DNA of 64,000 nucleotides, taken from contig REGP01000001.1 of assembly GCA_004134995.1 (NCBI GenBank), positions 310,001-374,000 on the forward strand. Reading direction: 5' to 3'. The position numbers were made by a program, and so were the translations under genes. The first letter of the stretch is position 1. Every line of letters starts with the position of its first letter. The notes below the pieces were generated by a model. The model was given only the letters and a program-made list of their open reading frames with translations. It did no database searches and was not told where the DNA came from. This DNA comes from Oxalobacteraceae bacterium CAVE-383 (lineage in GTDB: Bacteria > Pseudomonadota > Gammaproteobacteria > Burkholderiales > Burkholderiaceae_D). Below, in pieces: positions 22,982-32,427 of the stretch.

Positions 22982-23875
22982 ATGAAAGCTGCTCCTTTCG
23001 AATACGCGCGCGCGCAGTCGCTGGATCATGTCGTCCAGATGCTGGCCGAGCATGGCGACGAAGGCAAGATCATTGCCGGCGGCCAGAGCCTGGTGCCGAT
23101 GCTGGCCATGCGCCTGCTGGCGCCGGCTTGGCTGATCGACATCCACGGCCTGGCCGAACTGCAGGCCATCGAGATCGAAGCCGATCATCTGGTCATCGGC
23201 GCGGCAACCCGCCAGTGCATGGCGCTCAAGAGCGATCTGCTCGACCCTTCGGTGCCGCTGCTGCGCAAGGCGCTGCGCTGGGTCGGCCATGCGCCCACGC
23301 GCAATCGCGGCACCATCGGCGGCAGCCTGGCGCACGCCGATCCGTCCGCCGAACTGACGCTGGCGGCCGCGATGCTGGAAGCGCAAATGACGCTGAAAAG
23401 CACGCTCGGCACCTGGCAAGTCGGCGCCGCCGATTTCTTTGCCGGTCCGATGATGACCTGCCTGGAGCCGGACGAATGCCTGATCAATGTGCATTTCCCG
23501 ATCTGGCATGACGCTCCCGGCACGCATACCGGCTGCGCATTCGAGGAAATCGCGGCGCGCCATGGCGATTTCGCCATCGTTTCGGCGGCGGCGCAATTGA
23601 GCATCGGCGCCGACGGCGTGTGCACGCGCGCGGCGCTCGGCATCGGCGGCGCGTCGCAGACCGCGATGGCGTTCAATGACTTGGCGCAGCAGCTGGTCGG
23701 CTCGAAACTGGACGACAAAATGCTGCGCGAAGTGGCGCAGCAGGCCAGCCGCAAGGTTGAGCCGACCGGCGATCTGCAGGCCAGCGTGGCGTACCGCCAT
23801 CATCTGGCCGGCGTGTTCGCCGAGCGCGCGTTGCGCGGCGCAAGAGAAGAAGCATTGCAAAAGGTGGCGGCATGA
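22982..23875 (+). CDS. Molybdenum hydroxylase, FAD-binding subunit (CoxM/CutM-like)
   Basis: A 297-residue medium subunit of a xanthine-dehydrogenase-family hydroxylase. FAD-binding motifs are IIAGGQSLVPMLAMRL near the N-terminus and NRGTIGGSLAHADPSAEL in the middle, followed by the CO-dehydrogenase flavoprotein C-terminal domain. It carries electrons from the two [2Fe-2S] clusters to NAD or another acceptor. The order FAD, Fe-S, Mo subunit with 4-bp overlaps (ATGA) is the standard set. The natural substrate is not CO: see the large subunit. It is part of the long operon that begins at 22568. Confidence 0.93.
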   Translation: MKAAPFEYARAQSLDHVVQMLAEHGDEGKIIAGGQSLVPMLAMRLLAPAWLIDIHGLAELQAIEIEADHLVIGAATRQCMALKSDLLDPSVPLLRKALRWVGHAPTRNRGTIGGSLAHADPSAELTLAAAMLEAQMTLKSTLGTWQVGAADFFAGPMMTCLEPDECLINVHFPIWHDAPGTHTGCAFEEIAARHGDFAIVSAAAQLSIGADGVCTRAALGIGGASQTAMAFNDLAQQLVGSKLDDKMLREVAQQASRKVEPTGDLQASVAYRHHLAGVFAERALRGAREEALQKVAA

Positions 23876-24417
23876 GCGAAAAGAGAATTCCCGTATCGAT
23901 GATCGTCAACGGCAAGCCGCGCAGCGGCAGTTGCCCGGCGCGCACCACGCTGGTCGATTTCTTGCGCGACGAACTGCGCCTGACCGGCACCCATGTCGGC
24001 TGCGAACACGGCACCTGCGGCGCCTGCACCGTGATGCTGGACGGCGATCCGATCCGCGCCTGCCTGGCGTTCGCGGTGCAGCTCGAAGGCCGTGAAATCA
24101 CCACCGTCGAAGGCCTGTGCAAGCCGGACGGCGGCCTCAGCATTCTGCAGGAAAGCTTTTGCGACGCGCATGCGCAGCAATGCGGCTATTGCACGCCCGG
24201 CATGCTGATCAGCGGCCAGGCCTTGCTGAACCGCACGCCGCATCCCGACAAGGCGGAAATCCGCGAAGCGATTTCCAGCAACCTGTGCCGCTGCACCGGT
24301 TATCAGCAAATCTGCGACGCGATCGCGCTGGCGGCCGAGCGCACCAATGCGGATGCGTCGGCCTCCGCATCCGCGTCCGCTCTTGCTGCCGCCGCGGCAG
24401 GGGAGGTACAGCCATGA
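23872..24417 (+). CDS. Molybdenum hydroxylase, 2Fe-2S subunit (CoxS/CutS-like)
   Basis: A 181-residue small subunit with two [2Fe-2S] sites. The plant-type cluster is GCEHGTCGACTVMLDG with its last Cys in IRACLAF. The second cluster is QQCGYCTPGM and NLCRCTGYQQI. A low-complexity Ala/Ser tail (SASASASALAAAAAG) of about 25 residues follows the normal end of the domain; this is longer than usual. It overlaps its neighbours by 4 bp on each side, so all three subunits are translationally coupled. Confidence 0.95.
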   Translation: MSEKRIPVSMIVNGKPRSGSCPARTTLVDFLRDELRLTGTHVGCEHGTCGACTVMLDGDPIRACLAFAVQLEGREITTVEGLCKPDGGLSILQESFCDAHAQQCGYCTPGMLISGQALLNRTPHPDKAEIREAISSNLCRCTGYQQICDAIALAAERTNADASASASASALAAAAAGEVQP

Positions 24418-26843
24418 CCCAACTGCCGCAACAGGATCTGGAGGCCTCGGTGCAGAAGCCCTTCAAATATATCGGCAAGCATCGCCGCACCAAGGAATCG
24501 CCGCGCTTCGTATCGGGCCAAGGCCGCTTCGTGGCCGACGTCAATATCGCCGGCATGAAGCATGTGGCGATCGTGGCGTCGCCGCATCCCAGCGCCAGAA
24601 TCCTTTCCTACGATGTTGAGGCCGCCAAGGCCATGCCCGGGGTTTGCTACATCCTCGACGGACGCGAATTGCAGGCGCATACCGATTCGCTGTACGTCGG
24701 CGTCGACGCGCCCAAAGTCACGCGATACGCGCTGGCCAAGGATGTGGTGCGCTATTCCGGCGAATGGGTGGTGGCGGTGGTGGCCGACACCCGCGCCCAA
24801 GCCGAGGACGCGGCCGAACTGGTGGTGGTTGAATATGAATCCACGCCGCACGTGATCGATCCCGAGGAATCGCTGAAGGCCGAGGCGCCGAAGATCCATC
24901 CCGATCACGGCAGCAATCAATTGTTCCACCGCAAATTCGTCTGGGGGCCGGTCGACGAGGAATTCGAGAAAGCCGAGGAGCACGTCTCGTTCCGCGTGAC
25001 CTGGGGCCGCAGCTCCACCGTGCCGATCGAAACCTTCGGCGTGGTCGCGCAATGGCACGAAACCGACGGCATCCTCGATATCTGGGCATCGATCCAGATG
25101 CCGAAATATCCGGATCAGCTGGCCAAGGCCCTGCGCATGCCGGGCAATGCGGTGCGGGTGCACTTCGATGTCGATGTCGGCGGCAGCTACGGCCTCAAGC
25201 GCGGCATCAAGCATACGGTGCTGGTCGGCTATCTGGCGCGCAAGCTCGGCACGCCGGTGCGCTTCATCGAAGACCGCCTGGAAAACATGCGCGGCGGCGA
25301 CATGCACGGGCCGGACCGCTTTTTCGACATGCAGGCCGCGTTCAATCGCGACGGCATTGTCAAGGCATTGAAGATCCGCGCGGTCGATGACGTCGGCGCC
25401 TACGCCGGCCGTTCGCCGCTGCAACTGGGCAAGCCGGTCAGCGCGATCTGCGGGCCGTACCAGATCCACGCGGTGCAGTACGAGCCGACCTCCGTGATGA
25501 CCAACAAGACGCCGCAGGAAGCGGTGCGCGGCTTCGGCCAGGCGCCGACCAATCTGGCGCTGGAACGCATGATGGATCATGTGGCGCGCCATCTCGGCAT
25601 GGACCCGGTCGAACTGCGCCGCAAGAATTTCATCCGCAAGGATCAGTTCCCGTACCTGATCCCGAGCGGCACCACCTATGATTCGGGCGATTACCATACC
25701 GTGCTGGCCAAGACGCTGGACGGCATCGATTACCCGAACCTGGTGCGCGAACGCGACGCCCTGCGCGCGCAGGGCCAACTGGCCGGCATCGGCATCGCCA
25801 CCTGCCTGGAGCCGAGCGGCGGCAATTCCGCGTTCGAACCGCTGTTCAATCCGAAAAACGAAACCACCACCTGGATGGATTCCTGCCTGGTGCGGGTCGA
25901 TCTGTCCGGCGCGGTTACCGGCGTGATGGGCACTTCCAGTTCGGGCCAGGGCCATGAAACGCTGGTTTCGACCGTAGTCGGCGAAATCCTCGAACGCGAG
26001 CCGAGCACCGTGCGCGTGGTGCGCGCCGATTCGCTCAACGCCTTGCCGTCCAACAGCCCCGTGGGCAGCCGCATGGCGATCATGCTGGGCGGCGCGGCGG
26101 CCGGCGCGGCGCGCAAGATCAAGGCCACGCTGATCAAGATCGCGGCGCACAACCTGGGATGCGCGATTGAAGATATCGACTACGCCGACGGCAATTGCAG
26201 CGTGCGCGGCGATGCGGGGCGGAAGATAAGCTGGGATCAGCTGATTGAAATCTGCCACCGCAAATTCCATCTGCTGCCGCCCGACACCGAACCCGGCCTG
26301 CAGGCCACCTTCGTCTGGGAAGTGCCGACCGGCGGCATCCTGCCGACCGCCGACGGCCGCGTGCAGATGTATCCGTGCTATTCCTTCGAATCGCACGTGG
26401 TGCTGATCAAGATCGATCCCGACACCGGGCAGCCGAAGATACTGAAATACCTGTGCGGCCATGATTGCGGCGTGATGATCAATCCCGACATCGTGCACGG
26501 CATGACCTACGGTGGCGTGGCGCACGGCATCGGCGCTTCGCTGTACGAGAAATTTGCCTATACCGCCGAGGGCGAGCTGGCCGCCGGCACCTTCATGGAT
26601 TACCTGATTCCGAGTTCGATGGAAGTGCCGGAGATCCATATCGTCGATCATTGCACGCCGTCGCCGCTGACCACCTTCGGCCAGAAAGGCTCGGGCGAAG
26701 CCGGCTATCTCGGCTCGGGCGCGGCCATCTGCAACGGCGTCAACGATGCGTTGTCTACCATCGGCGCCTCGATCGAAAAGACGCCGATGAGCGGCCTGGC
26801 CATCTGGAACTGCATTCAAGAAAAACAAACTGCATCCCTATAG
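24414..26843 (+). CDS. Molybdenum hydroxylase, catalytic Mo-cofactor subunit
   Basis: An 809-residue large subunit of the xanthine dehydrogenase family. The active-site loop is AVRGFGQ (residues 370-376). Form I CO dehydrogenase has AYxCSFR, so this is not CoxL in function. The catalytic Glu of the family is E762 in KGSGEAG. The two Mo-binding halves are of normal length. ATG 24414 follows GGGGAGG and overlaps the small-subunit stop. The enzyme would hydroxylate an aromatic or N-heterocyclic ring, or oxidise an aldehyde, with water as the oxygen source. The neighbouring decarboxylases favour an aromatic carboxylate. Mo-cofactor genes are not in the window. Confidence 0.93.
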   Translation: MTQLPQQDLEASVQKPFKYIGKHRRTKESPRFVSGQGRFVADVNIAGMKHVAIVASPHPSARILSYDVEAAKAMPGVCYILDGRELQAHTDSLYVGVDAPKVTRYALAKDVVRYSGEWVVAVVADTRAQAEDAAELVVVEYESTPHVIDPEESLKAEAPKIHPDHGSNQLFHRKFVWGPVDEEFEKAEEHVSFRVTWGRSSTVPIETFGVVAQWHETDGILDIWASIQMPKYPDQLAKALRMPGNAVRVHFDVDVGGSYGLKRGIKHTVLVGYLARKLGTPVRFIEDRLENMRGGDMHGPDRFFDMQAAFNRDGIVKALKIRAVDDVGAYAGRSPLQLGKPVSAICGPYQIHAVQYEPTSVMTNKTPQEAVRGFGQAPTNLALERMMDHVARHLGMDPVELRRKNFIRKDQFPYLIPSGTTYDSGDYHTVLAKTLDGIDYPNLVRERDALRAQGQLAGIGIATCLEPSGGNSAFEPLFNPKNETTTWMDSCLVRVDLSGAVTGVMGTSSSGQGHETLVSTVVGEILEREPSTVRVVRADSLNALPSNSPVGSRMAIMLGGAAAGAARKIKATLIKIAAHNLGCAIEDIDYADGNCSVRGDAGRKISWDQLIEICHRKFHLLPPDTEPGLQATFVWEVPTGGILPTADGRVQMYPCYSFESHVVLIKIDPDTGQPKILKYLCGHDCGVMINPDIVHGMTYGGVAHGIGASLYEKFAYTAEGELAAGTFMDYLIPSSMEVPEIHIVDHCTPSPLTTFGQKGSGEAGYLGSGAAICNGVNDALSTIGASIEKTPMSGLAIWNCIQEKQTASL

Positions 26844-26855
26844 AAAGAGCGTCCC

Positions 26856-27878
26856 ATGAAGAACTTGATCATCGATATTCACGCGCACTATCTTCCCAAG
26901 CTGATCGTCGAGCGTTTCGACGCCAACGCCGCCAGCTTTCCAAATGTGAAACTGACGCGCGGCGACAAGGGCGTGACCCTGCAATTCCCCGGCGGCGAAG
27001 TCACCCGGCCGATTTCGCCGAAACTCGGCGACCTGGAAGACCGCAAGGCCTGGATGCAGCAGAACAATATCGATCATCAACTGGTCGGCGGCTGGCTCGA
27101 CAGCTTCGGCTATGAACTGCCGGCGGCCGAAGGCCTGGCCTGGAGCCGCTTCATCAACGATTGCATGTGGGACGGGCTGACTGAAGAAACGCGCTTCACG
27201 CCGCTGGCCACGGTGCCGCTGCAGGACGGCAAGCTGGCTGCGCAGGTGCTGGAAGAAGCGATGAAGAAAGGTTTCGGCGGCATCATGATCGGCACCTTGC
27301 CGAAGGGGCAGGGCGGCAACCTGGACGACCCCGCGCTGGATCCGTTCTGGGAAAAGGCCTCGGAACTGAAAGCGGCCGTGGTGCTGCATCCGATGTTCAT
27401 CTGCGGCGAGCCGCGCCTGGCCGATTACGATATGGTCAATGCGGTGGGCCGCCTGGCCGATACCACCATCGCCGTCTCGCGCCTGCTGTTCTCGGGCCAT
27501 ATCCTGAAATATTCCGGCATGAAGCTGATCCTGTGCCATGGCGGCGCCGCGCTGCCGTTCGGGCTGGGCCGGCTGATCCGCAACTCGGCCATTTCGCACG
27601 GCAAGTACGCCGATGCGCGCAAAGGCTTCGAAGCGATGTTTTTCGATTCCTGCGTGTTCGATCCGGACGCGCTCGATTTCCTGGTGAAAAAGGCCGGCAA
27701 GGGCCGCGTCATGCTGGGTTCGGACATGCCGTTCCCGATCGGCGATCCGGCGCCGCAGAACGCGGTTGCCAACAGTACCCAGGATGCGGCCGAGCGCGGC
27801 GCGATCATGGGCATGACCGCGCAAGGGGTATTCAGTCTGCGCCGCGATCTGTGCTGCGATCCGATCAATCAAAAATAA
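26856..27878 (+). CDS. Amidohydrolase-2/ACMSD-like decarboxylase
   Basis: A 340-residue metal-dependent enzyme of the ACMSD-like amidohydrolase family. Metal ligands are visible: HxH in IDIHAHYLP, His in VVLHPMF, His in LILCHGGAALPFGLGR and Asp in MLGSDMPFP. Family members decarboxylate without oxidation (aminocarboxymuconate semialdehyde, gamma-resorcylate, 3,6-dihydroxypicolinate). The start is 12 bp after the Mo subunit stop. A decarboxylase directly after a ring hydroxylase suggests that the hydroxylated aromatic acid is its substrate. The pic cluster for picolinate has a comparable pair. Which acid it uses here is unknown. Confidence 0.88.
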   Translation: MKNLIIDIHAHYLPKLIVERFDANAASFPNVKLTRGDKGVTLQFPGGEVTRPISPKLGDLEDRKAWMQQNNIDHQLVGGWLDSFGYELPAAEGLAWSRFINDCMWDGLTEETRFTPLATVPLQDGKLAAQVLEEAMKKGFGGIMIGTLPKGQGGNLDDPALDPFWEKASELKAAVVLHPMFICGEPRLADYDMVNAVGRLADTTIAVSRLLFSGHILKYSGMKLILCHGGAALPFGLGRLIRNSAISHGKYADARKGFEAMFFDSCVFDPDALDFLVKKAGKGRVMLGSDMPFPIGDPAPQNAVANSTQDAAERGAIMGMTAQGVFSLRRDLCCDPINQK

Positions 27879-27914
27879 TAAAAGCAGCACACACATTCGA
27901 GACAAGGTGAACGC

Positions 27915-29573
27915 ATGAGCGATAACAAAGATGGGCAGGGCAACAGCGACAACAAGTGGGGCTACCCCGACCTGCACGCGCATATCGAAGAACTGAAGCG
28001 GCGCGGCCGCCTGCTGGTGATCGACAAGCCGATCGACAAGGATTCGGAGCTGCATCCGCTGGTGCGCTGGCAATTCGTCGGCGGCATGGCCGAAGCCGAC
28101 CGCAAGGCCTTCCTGTTTACCAATATCGTCAATGCGCAGGGCCGCAAATATTCGATGCCGGTGATCGTCGGCGGGCTGGCGGCGAATCGCGAAATCTATT
28201 CGGTCGGCATGGGCACCTCGGTTGAGAAAATCCAGGAAAAGTGGGATCACGCGATGGCCAATCCGATCGCGCCGAAACTGGTCGAGCAAAGCCAAGCGGA
28301 ATGCCAGGAAGTGATCCATGAAGGCGATGCGCTGCAAGGCGAGGGCAATGGACTGGACATGCTGCCGATTCCGGTGTCGACCCCGGGTTTCGACAGCGCG
28401 CCGACCCTGTCTGCCACCAATGTGGTCACGCGCGATCCGGAAACCGGCGTGCAGAACATGGGCACTTACCGCTGCCAGCTGAAGGCGCCGGACCGGCTGG
28501 TGGTGCGGATGGCCACGCGCGTCGGCGGCGCCGGCGGCTATCTGCATTACCAGGCTTGGAAAAAGGCCGGCCATAAAACCATGCCGTGCGCGATCGTGCT
28601 GGGCTGTCCGCCGTTCGTGTCGTTCATGGGACCGCAGAAACTGCCGATCGGCATGGATGAGCTGGAAGTCGCCGGCGGCCTTGCCGGTGTGCCGATCGAA
28701 GTGGTGATGGCGCGCACGGTCGATCTGCGCGTGCCGGCCCAGGCCGAGATCGTGATCGAAGGCCTGGTCGATCTGGAATACCTGGAACCGGAAGCGCCGT
28801 TCGGCGAATCGCACGGGCACGTGGCGCTGGAAGAATTCAATCTGCCGATGAAGATCACCGCGATCACGCATCGCCGCGCGCCGGTGATCCCGTCCTACAT
28901 CAGCCAGGTCGCGCCGAGTGAATCCAGCGTGATCAAGCGGGTCGCCTACGAACCGCTGTTCCTGGCGCATCTGAAGAATGCGCTGGGCATCCGCGGCGTG
29001 AAGAAAGTCACGCTGCACGAGCCGCTGACCGGCCTGCTGCGGCTGACCATCATCACCCTCGAAAAGGGCACGCCGCATACCGAAATCTGGCGCGCGCTGT
29101 ACGGCGCCGCCTATTTCAAGGGCGATTGCAGCAAGATCTGCCTGGCCATCAACGACGATATCGATCCCGACAATGCCGACGCGCTGTTCTGGGCCATGGC
29201 CTACCGCATGAATCCGGTCAAGGACGTGCGCACGCTGGACTTCCGCGGCCAGGGCCACGGCCCGAAGCGCGAAACCGACGGCGAGGAAGATTCCACGCTG
29301 CTGATGGACGCCACCATGAAGGAAGACATGCCGCCATTGGCGCTGCCGACCCGGGAGTACATGGAGCGCGCCCGCGATATCTGGGAAGAGCTCGGCCTGC
29401 CGCCGCTGCGTCCGCAGCCGCCATGGTTCGGCTATTCGCTGGGCGACTGGCTGCCGCAATGGGACGAGGCCGCCAAGCGCGCCGCCACCGGACGTTATCT
29501 GGAAAACGGCAAGATCAGCCTGGCGCAGCAGCGCAACGACGTCAAGGCCGAATCGAAATTCCGCCCCGAATAA
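27915..29573 (+). CDS. UbiD-family prenylated-FMN decarboxylase (first of two)
   Basis: A 552-residue UbiD-type (de)carboxylase. The prFMN/Mn-binding Arg is R186 in NMGTYRCQLK and the catalytic Glu pair lies in EAPFGE (E293-E298), followed by SHGHVALEEF. The end (LGDWLPQWDEAAKRAATG) is shared with the second UbiD at 35053. The family uses prenylated FMN, made by UbiX, to decarboxylate aromatic or alpha,beta-unsaturated acids. No ubiX is in the window. ATG 27915 follows AAGGTGA. Having this and an ACMSD-like decarboxylase in one operon implies either a dicarboxylic aromatic substrate or alternative substrates. Confidence 0.93.
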   Translation: MSDNKDGQGNSDNKWGYPDLHAHIEELKRRGRLLVIDKPIDKDSELHPLVRWQFVGGMAEADRKAFLFTNIVNAQGRKYSMPVIVGGLAANREIYSVGMGTSVEKIQEKWDHAMANPIAPKLVEQSQAECQEVIHEGDALQGEGNGLDMLPIPVSTPGFDSAPTLSATNVVTRDPETGVQNMGTYRCQLKAPDRLVVRMATRVGGAGGYLHYQAWKKAGHKTMPCAIVLGCPPFVSFMGPQKLPIGMDELEVAGGLAGVPIEVVMARTVDLRVPAQAEIVIEGLVDLEYLEPEAPFGESHGHVALEEFNLPMKITAITHRRAPVIPSYISQVAPSESSVIKRVAYEPLFLAHLKNALGIRGVKKVTLHEPLTGLLRLTIITLEKGTPHTEIWRALYGAAYFKGDCSKICLAINDDIDPDNADALFWAMAYRMNPVKDVRTLDFRGQGHGPKRETDGEEDSTLLMDATMKEDMPPLALPTREYMERARDIWEELGLPPLRPQPPWFGYSLGDWLPQWDEAAKRAATGRYLENGKISLAQQRNDVKAESKFRPE

Positions 29574-29600
29574 ATACATTTTCAGAGAGACAAAGCCATC

Positions 29601-30308
29601 ATGGAAATCAACGGCGAACGCGTTATCGGCGCATCCCGGAAAACGGTCTGGGATGCGATCAACGATCCTGAAATACTGAAGCTGTGCATTCCCGGCGGCG
29701 AAAGCGTCGAGCGCGTCGGCGACAACGAAATGAAAGCCGTGGTCCTGGCCAAGATCGGCCCGGTGCGCGCGCGCTTCTCGGGCAAGATGACGATGCTCGA
29801 TGTGGTTGCGCCGGATTCCTGCCGGATCGTGTTCGAGGGCACGGGCGGCCCGGCCGGCTTTGCCAAGGGGGAGGCCGGCGTGGTGCTGAAATCGCAGGGG
29901 CCGAATGAAACCCTGCTGACCTTCAGCGCGGCGGCCACGGTCGGCGGCAAGCTGGGACAGATCGGCGCGCGCCTGATCGAATCGGCCGCGCGCACGATTT
30001 CGGACGAATTCTTTACCAACATGATGAAGCAGTTGTCGCCGCAATCGGAAGGCGGCGATGAAACCCCTTCGCAGGCGGCGCGGGCTTCGGCATCGAATGC
30101 AAGCGCAACTGTAACCGCAACCGCGCCGGCGCCGGCGCCAGCCGCGAACAATGCCGCAAGGCCGGCCGCGGCTTCCGTTCCCCAAGCCGATCCGCGCCCG
30201 CGGCCGCAAGCGCAGCCGGGCTACATCATGGTCGACGCGCGCTGGCTGGTCTCGGGTGTGGCGGCCGCTTGTCTGGCGATCGGATTCCTGGCCGGGAGAC
30301 TCTTTTGA
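29601..30308 (+). CDS. CoxG-like SRPBCC protein with C-terminal membrane anchor
   Basis: A 235-residue protein. Residues 1-150 form an SRPBCC domain of the CoxG type (GASRKTVWDAINDPEILKLC, IPGGESVERVGDNE, KIGPVRARFSGKM). A long Ala/Pro linker (about 160-205) leads to a single C-terminal transmembrane helix (WLVSGVAAACLAIGFLAGRL). CoxG in carboxydotrophs recruits CO dehydrogenase to the membrane. This protein may do the same for the Mo hydroxylase encoded four genes upstream. The stop overlaps the start of the next gene (TTGA). Confidence 0.9.
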   Translation: MEINGERVIGASRKTVWDAINDPEILKLCIPGGESVERVGDNEMKAVVLAKIGPVRARFSGKMTMLDVVAPDSCRIVFEGTGGPAGFAKGEAGVVLKSQGPNETLLTFSAAATVGGKLGQIGARLIESAARTISDEFFTNMMKQLSPQSEGGDETPSQAARASASNASATVTATAPAPAPAANNAARPAAASVPQADPRPRPQAQPGYIMVDARWLVSGVAAACLAIGFLAGRLF

Positions 30309-31111
30309 AAACCGCAAAACAAATCAGCGCCAACGGCGTGACCGTCAATTACGAGATCGGCGGCCTCGACAGCGGGCCCTGGGTAGTGTTCAGCCATTCG
30401 CTCGGCTGCAGCAAGGCGATGTGGCAGCCGCAGTTCGACGCGCTGGCCAAATCGTACCGCGTGCTGCGCTACGACATTCGCGGCCATGGCGCCAGCAGCA
30501 CGCCGCCGGCGCCGTATTCGCTGGACATGATGGCGCAGGACGTCAAGGCGCTGTGCGATGCCTTGAATATCGAAAAATGCCATTTCGTCGGTCTCTCGAT
30601 GGGCGGCATGATCGGCCAGACCGTGGCGCTGAACCATCCCGAACTGTTGTTGAGCCTGACCCTGGCCGACACCAGCAGCCATTACGGCCCGGACCTGATG
30701 CCCTTCTGGGAAGCGCGCAGCCAGACCGCATTGATGCAGGGCATGACGCCGCTGGTGGCGCCGTCGCTGGAGCGCTGGTTCACGGCGCCGTTCCGCGCCG
30801 CGCATCCGGTGCTGATGCAGGAAGCCATGCAATGGGTGCTGGACACGCCCTCGCAAGGCTACGCCGCCTGCTGCATGGCGATCGCCGTGATCGACACCAC
30901 CGCCCGCCTCAAGGAAATCAAGGTGCCGGCACAGGTCATCGTGGGCAAGGACGACCTGGCGACGCCGCCGGCCATGTCCGAGCTGATCCATGCCCGGATT
31001 GCCGGCTCCAAGCTGCTGGTGCTGGAATCGGCGGCGCATATTTCCAGCGTCGAGCAGGCGCGGAAATTTACCGATGCCCTGCAGGGATTCCTGGCCGGCG
31101 TGCCGGCCTGA
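30305..31111 (+). CDS. Alpha/beta hydrolase, 3-oxoadipate enol-lactonase-like
   Basis: A 268-residue alpha/beta hydrolase. The nucleophile Ser is in VGLSMGGMIGQ, the oxyanion part in VFSHSLGCS, the acid in IVGKDDLATPP and the His in ESAAHISSVEQA. Its overall sequence matches PcaD-like enol-lactonases and related carbon-nitrogen or carbon-carbon hydrolases. I place the start at TTG 30305, which overlaps the previous stop and has GGGAG 5 nt upstream; the alternative ATG at 30269 lies inside the coxG-like gene. It is probably a late step in the operon, hydrolysing a ring-opened lactone or amide. N-formylmaleamate deformylase-type chemistry is an alternative. Confidence 0.88.
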   Translation: MKTAKQISANGVTVNYEIGGLDSGPWVVFSHSLGCSKAMWQPQFDALAKSYRVLRYDIRGHGASSTPPAPYSLDMMAQDVKALCDALNIEKCHFVGLSMGGMIGQTVALNHPELLLSLTLADTSSHYGPDLMPFWEARSQTALMQGMTPLVAPSLERWFTAPFRAAHPVLMQEAMQWVLDTPSQGYAACCMAIAVIDTTARLKEIKVPAQVIVGKDDLATPPAMSELIHARIAGSKLLVLESAAHISSVEQARKFTDALQGFLAGVPA

Positions 31112-31280
31112 AACACGAATTTGTTTTTCCGCAGTTGAAAATTTGCCGTAGCCGTTGCAGCAAGAGTTTGTAGTTTGTAGTAAATCCGGAAGATTTAAAA
31201 AAGGTTGTGCGATGCCGGCCGGCGTTGCGCCCACTTATTAACGACCGCCAGACCATGGCGGCGGAGACGAAGGATAAATT

Positions 31281-32372
31281 ATGACCAGCTCACCACGCAC
31301 GCGGCGGATGCCGGCGGCCCTGGCTGCCCTTGCCCTGACCATGGCTTTCGGCATCTTCGGCGCCATGCCCGTTGCCGCCCAGACCGCCTCGCTGATGCAA
31401 TACGAAGGCGCCGACCGCACCGAAAAACTGATCGCCGGCGCGGCCAAGGAAGACAATACCCTGACGCTGTATACCGCATTCCGGCCGGAAGACCTGCCGG
31501 CCATCCTGGCGCCGTTCGAAAAGAAATACGGCATCAAGGTCAAGCCGTGGCGTTCCGGCAGCGACAACGTCACCCAGCGCGTGCTCAGCGAAGCCTCGGG
31601 CAAGCGCTTCGAGGTCGACGCCATCATGATGCCGGCGCAGGATATGGAAGCGGTGCGCCGCGAACAATTGCTGCAGCCGGTCAAATCGCCGTTTCAGAAG
31701 GATCTCGCCAAGGGCGCGGTGCCGGCGCATCGCGAATACGCCTCGGTGCTGCTCAATGTGGTGGTGCAGGCCTACAACCCAACCGTGCTGAAGAAGGAAG
31801 ACCTGCCGAAAAGCTTTGAAGAGCTGGCCGATCCGAAGTGGAAGGGCAAGCTCGGCATCGAAGCCAAGGCCGAGGAGTGGTACACCACGGTGGTCAACAG
31901 CCGCGGCGAGCAGAAGGGCATCAAGATGTTCCACGACATCGTCCAGGCCAACGGCGTTTCGGTGCGCCTGGGCATGTCGTTGCTGCACAATCTGGTGCTG
32001 GCGCGCGAGGTGCCGCTGGCGCTGACCATGTACATCGATCTGGCCGAAAAGAGCAAGCGCGCCGGCAAGCCGATCGACTGGTTCTCGCTGGACCCGGCCG
32101 TGGCGCAGGGCTTCAACATCGGCCTGGCGCGCCAGTCGCCGCATCCGAACGCGGCGCTGCTGTTCTACGACTACATGCTGTCGCCCGAAACGCAGCAGCT
32201 GCTGGCGTCCAAATTCTATTATCCGGCCAGCGCCAAGGTGGCTTCGCCGTATCCGGAGCTGGCCAAGAGCATGAAGTTCGTCGATCCGGTCTATACCGTC
32301 GACAACTATGACAAATGGTCGAAATCGTACCGGGACGTGGTGACCAACCAGGCCGGCGGCCAGGCCAAGTAA
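31281..32372 (+). CDS. Extracellular solute-binding protein, paralog of the 8302 protein
   Basis: A 363-residue periplasmic binding protein. It has a twin-basic, Ala-rich Sec signal (LAALALTMAFGIFGAMPVAA, cleavage before QTAS) and the same family blocks as the protein encoded at 8302-9384: GADRTEKLIAGAAKE, KKYGIKVKPWRSGSDN, QAYNPTVLKKEDLP. AAGGATAAATT precedes ATG 31281. A 169-bp gap separates it from the hydrolase gene, so it may also have its own promoter. The permease that follows belongs with the next binding protein, so this one may be an accessory or alternative receptor. The ligand is unknown, presumably the catabolic substrate. Confidence 0.88.
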   Translation: MTSSPRTRRMPAALAALALTMAFGIFGAMPVAAQTASLMQYEGADRTEKLIAGAAKEDNTLTLYTAFRPEDLPAILAPFEKKYGIKVKPWRSGSDNVTQRVLSEASGKRFEVDAIMMPAQDMEAVRREQLLQPVKSPFQKDLAKGAVPAHREYASVLLNVVVQAYNPTVLKKEDLPKSFEELADPKWKGKLGIEAKAEEWYTTVVNSRGEQKGIKMFHDIVQANGVSVRLGMSLLHNLVLAREVPLALTMYIDLAEKSKRAGKPIDWFSLDPAVAQGFNIGLARQSPHPNAALLFYDYMLSPETQQLLASKFYYPASAKVASPYPELAKSMKFVDPVYTVDNYDKWSKSYRDVVTNQAGGQAK

Positions 32373-32427
32373 AGCCGAAGCCGATCCGCTTCATAACCAG
32401 ACAGACGCAGCACCAGTGGAGAACGCC

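Noticed and set aside
24414-26843. Call of CO dehydrogenase large subunit (CoxL)
   Set aside because: The active-site loop is AVRGFGQ, not AYxCSFR of form I CoxL. The neighbours are decarboxylases, not CO-oxidation accessory genes apart from the CoxG-like protein.
26838-30317. Very long open frame on the minus strand (over 1100 codons) across the amidohydrolase, UbiD and CoxG-like genes
   Set aside because: It is antisense to well-recognised proteins, is rich in His, Arg, Gln and Ala as expected for GC-rich shadow frames, and shows no family signature or ribosome site.
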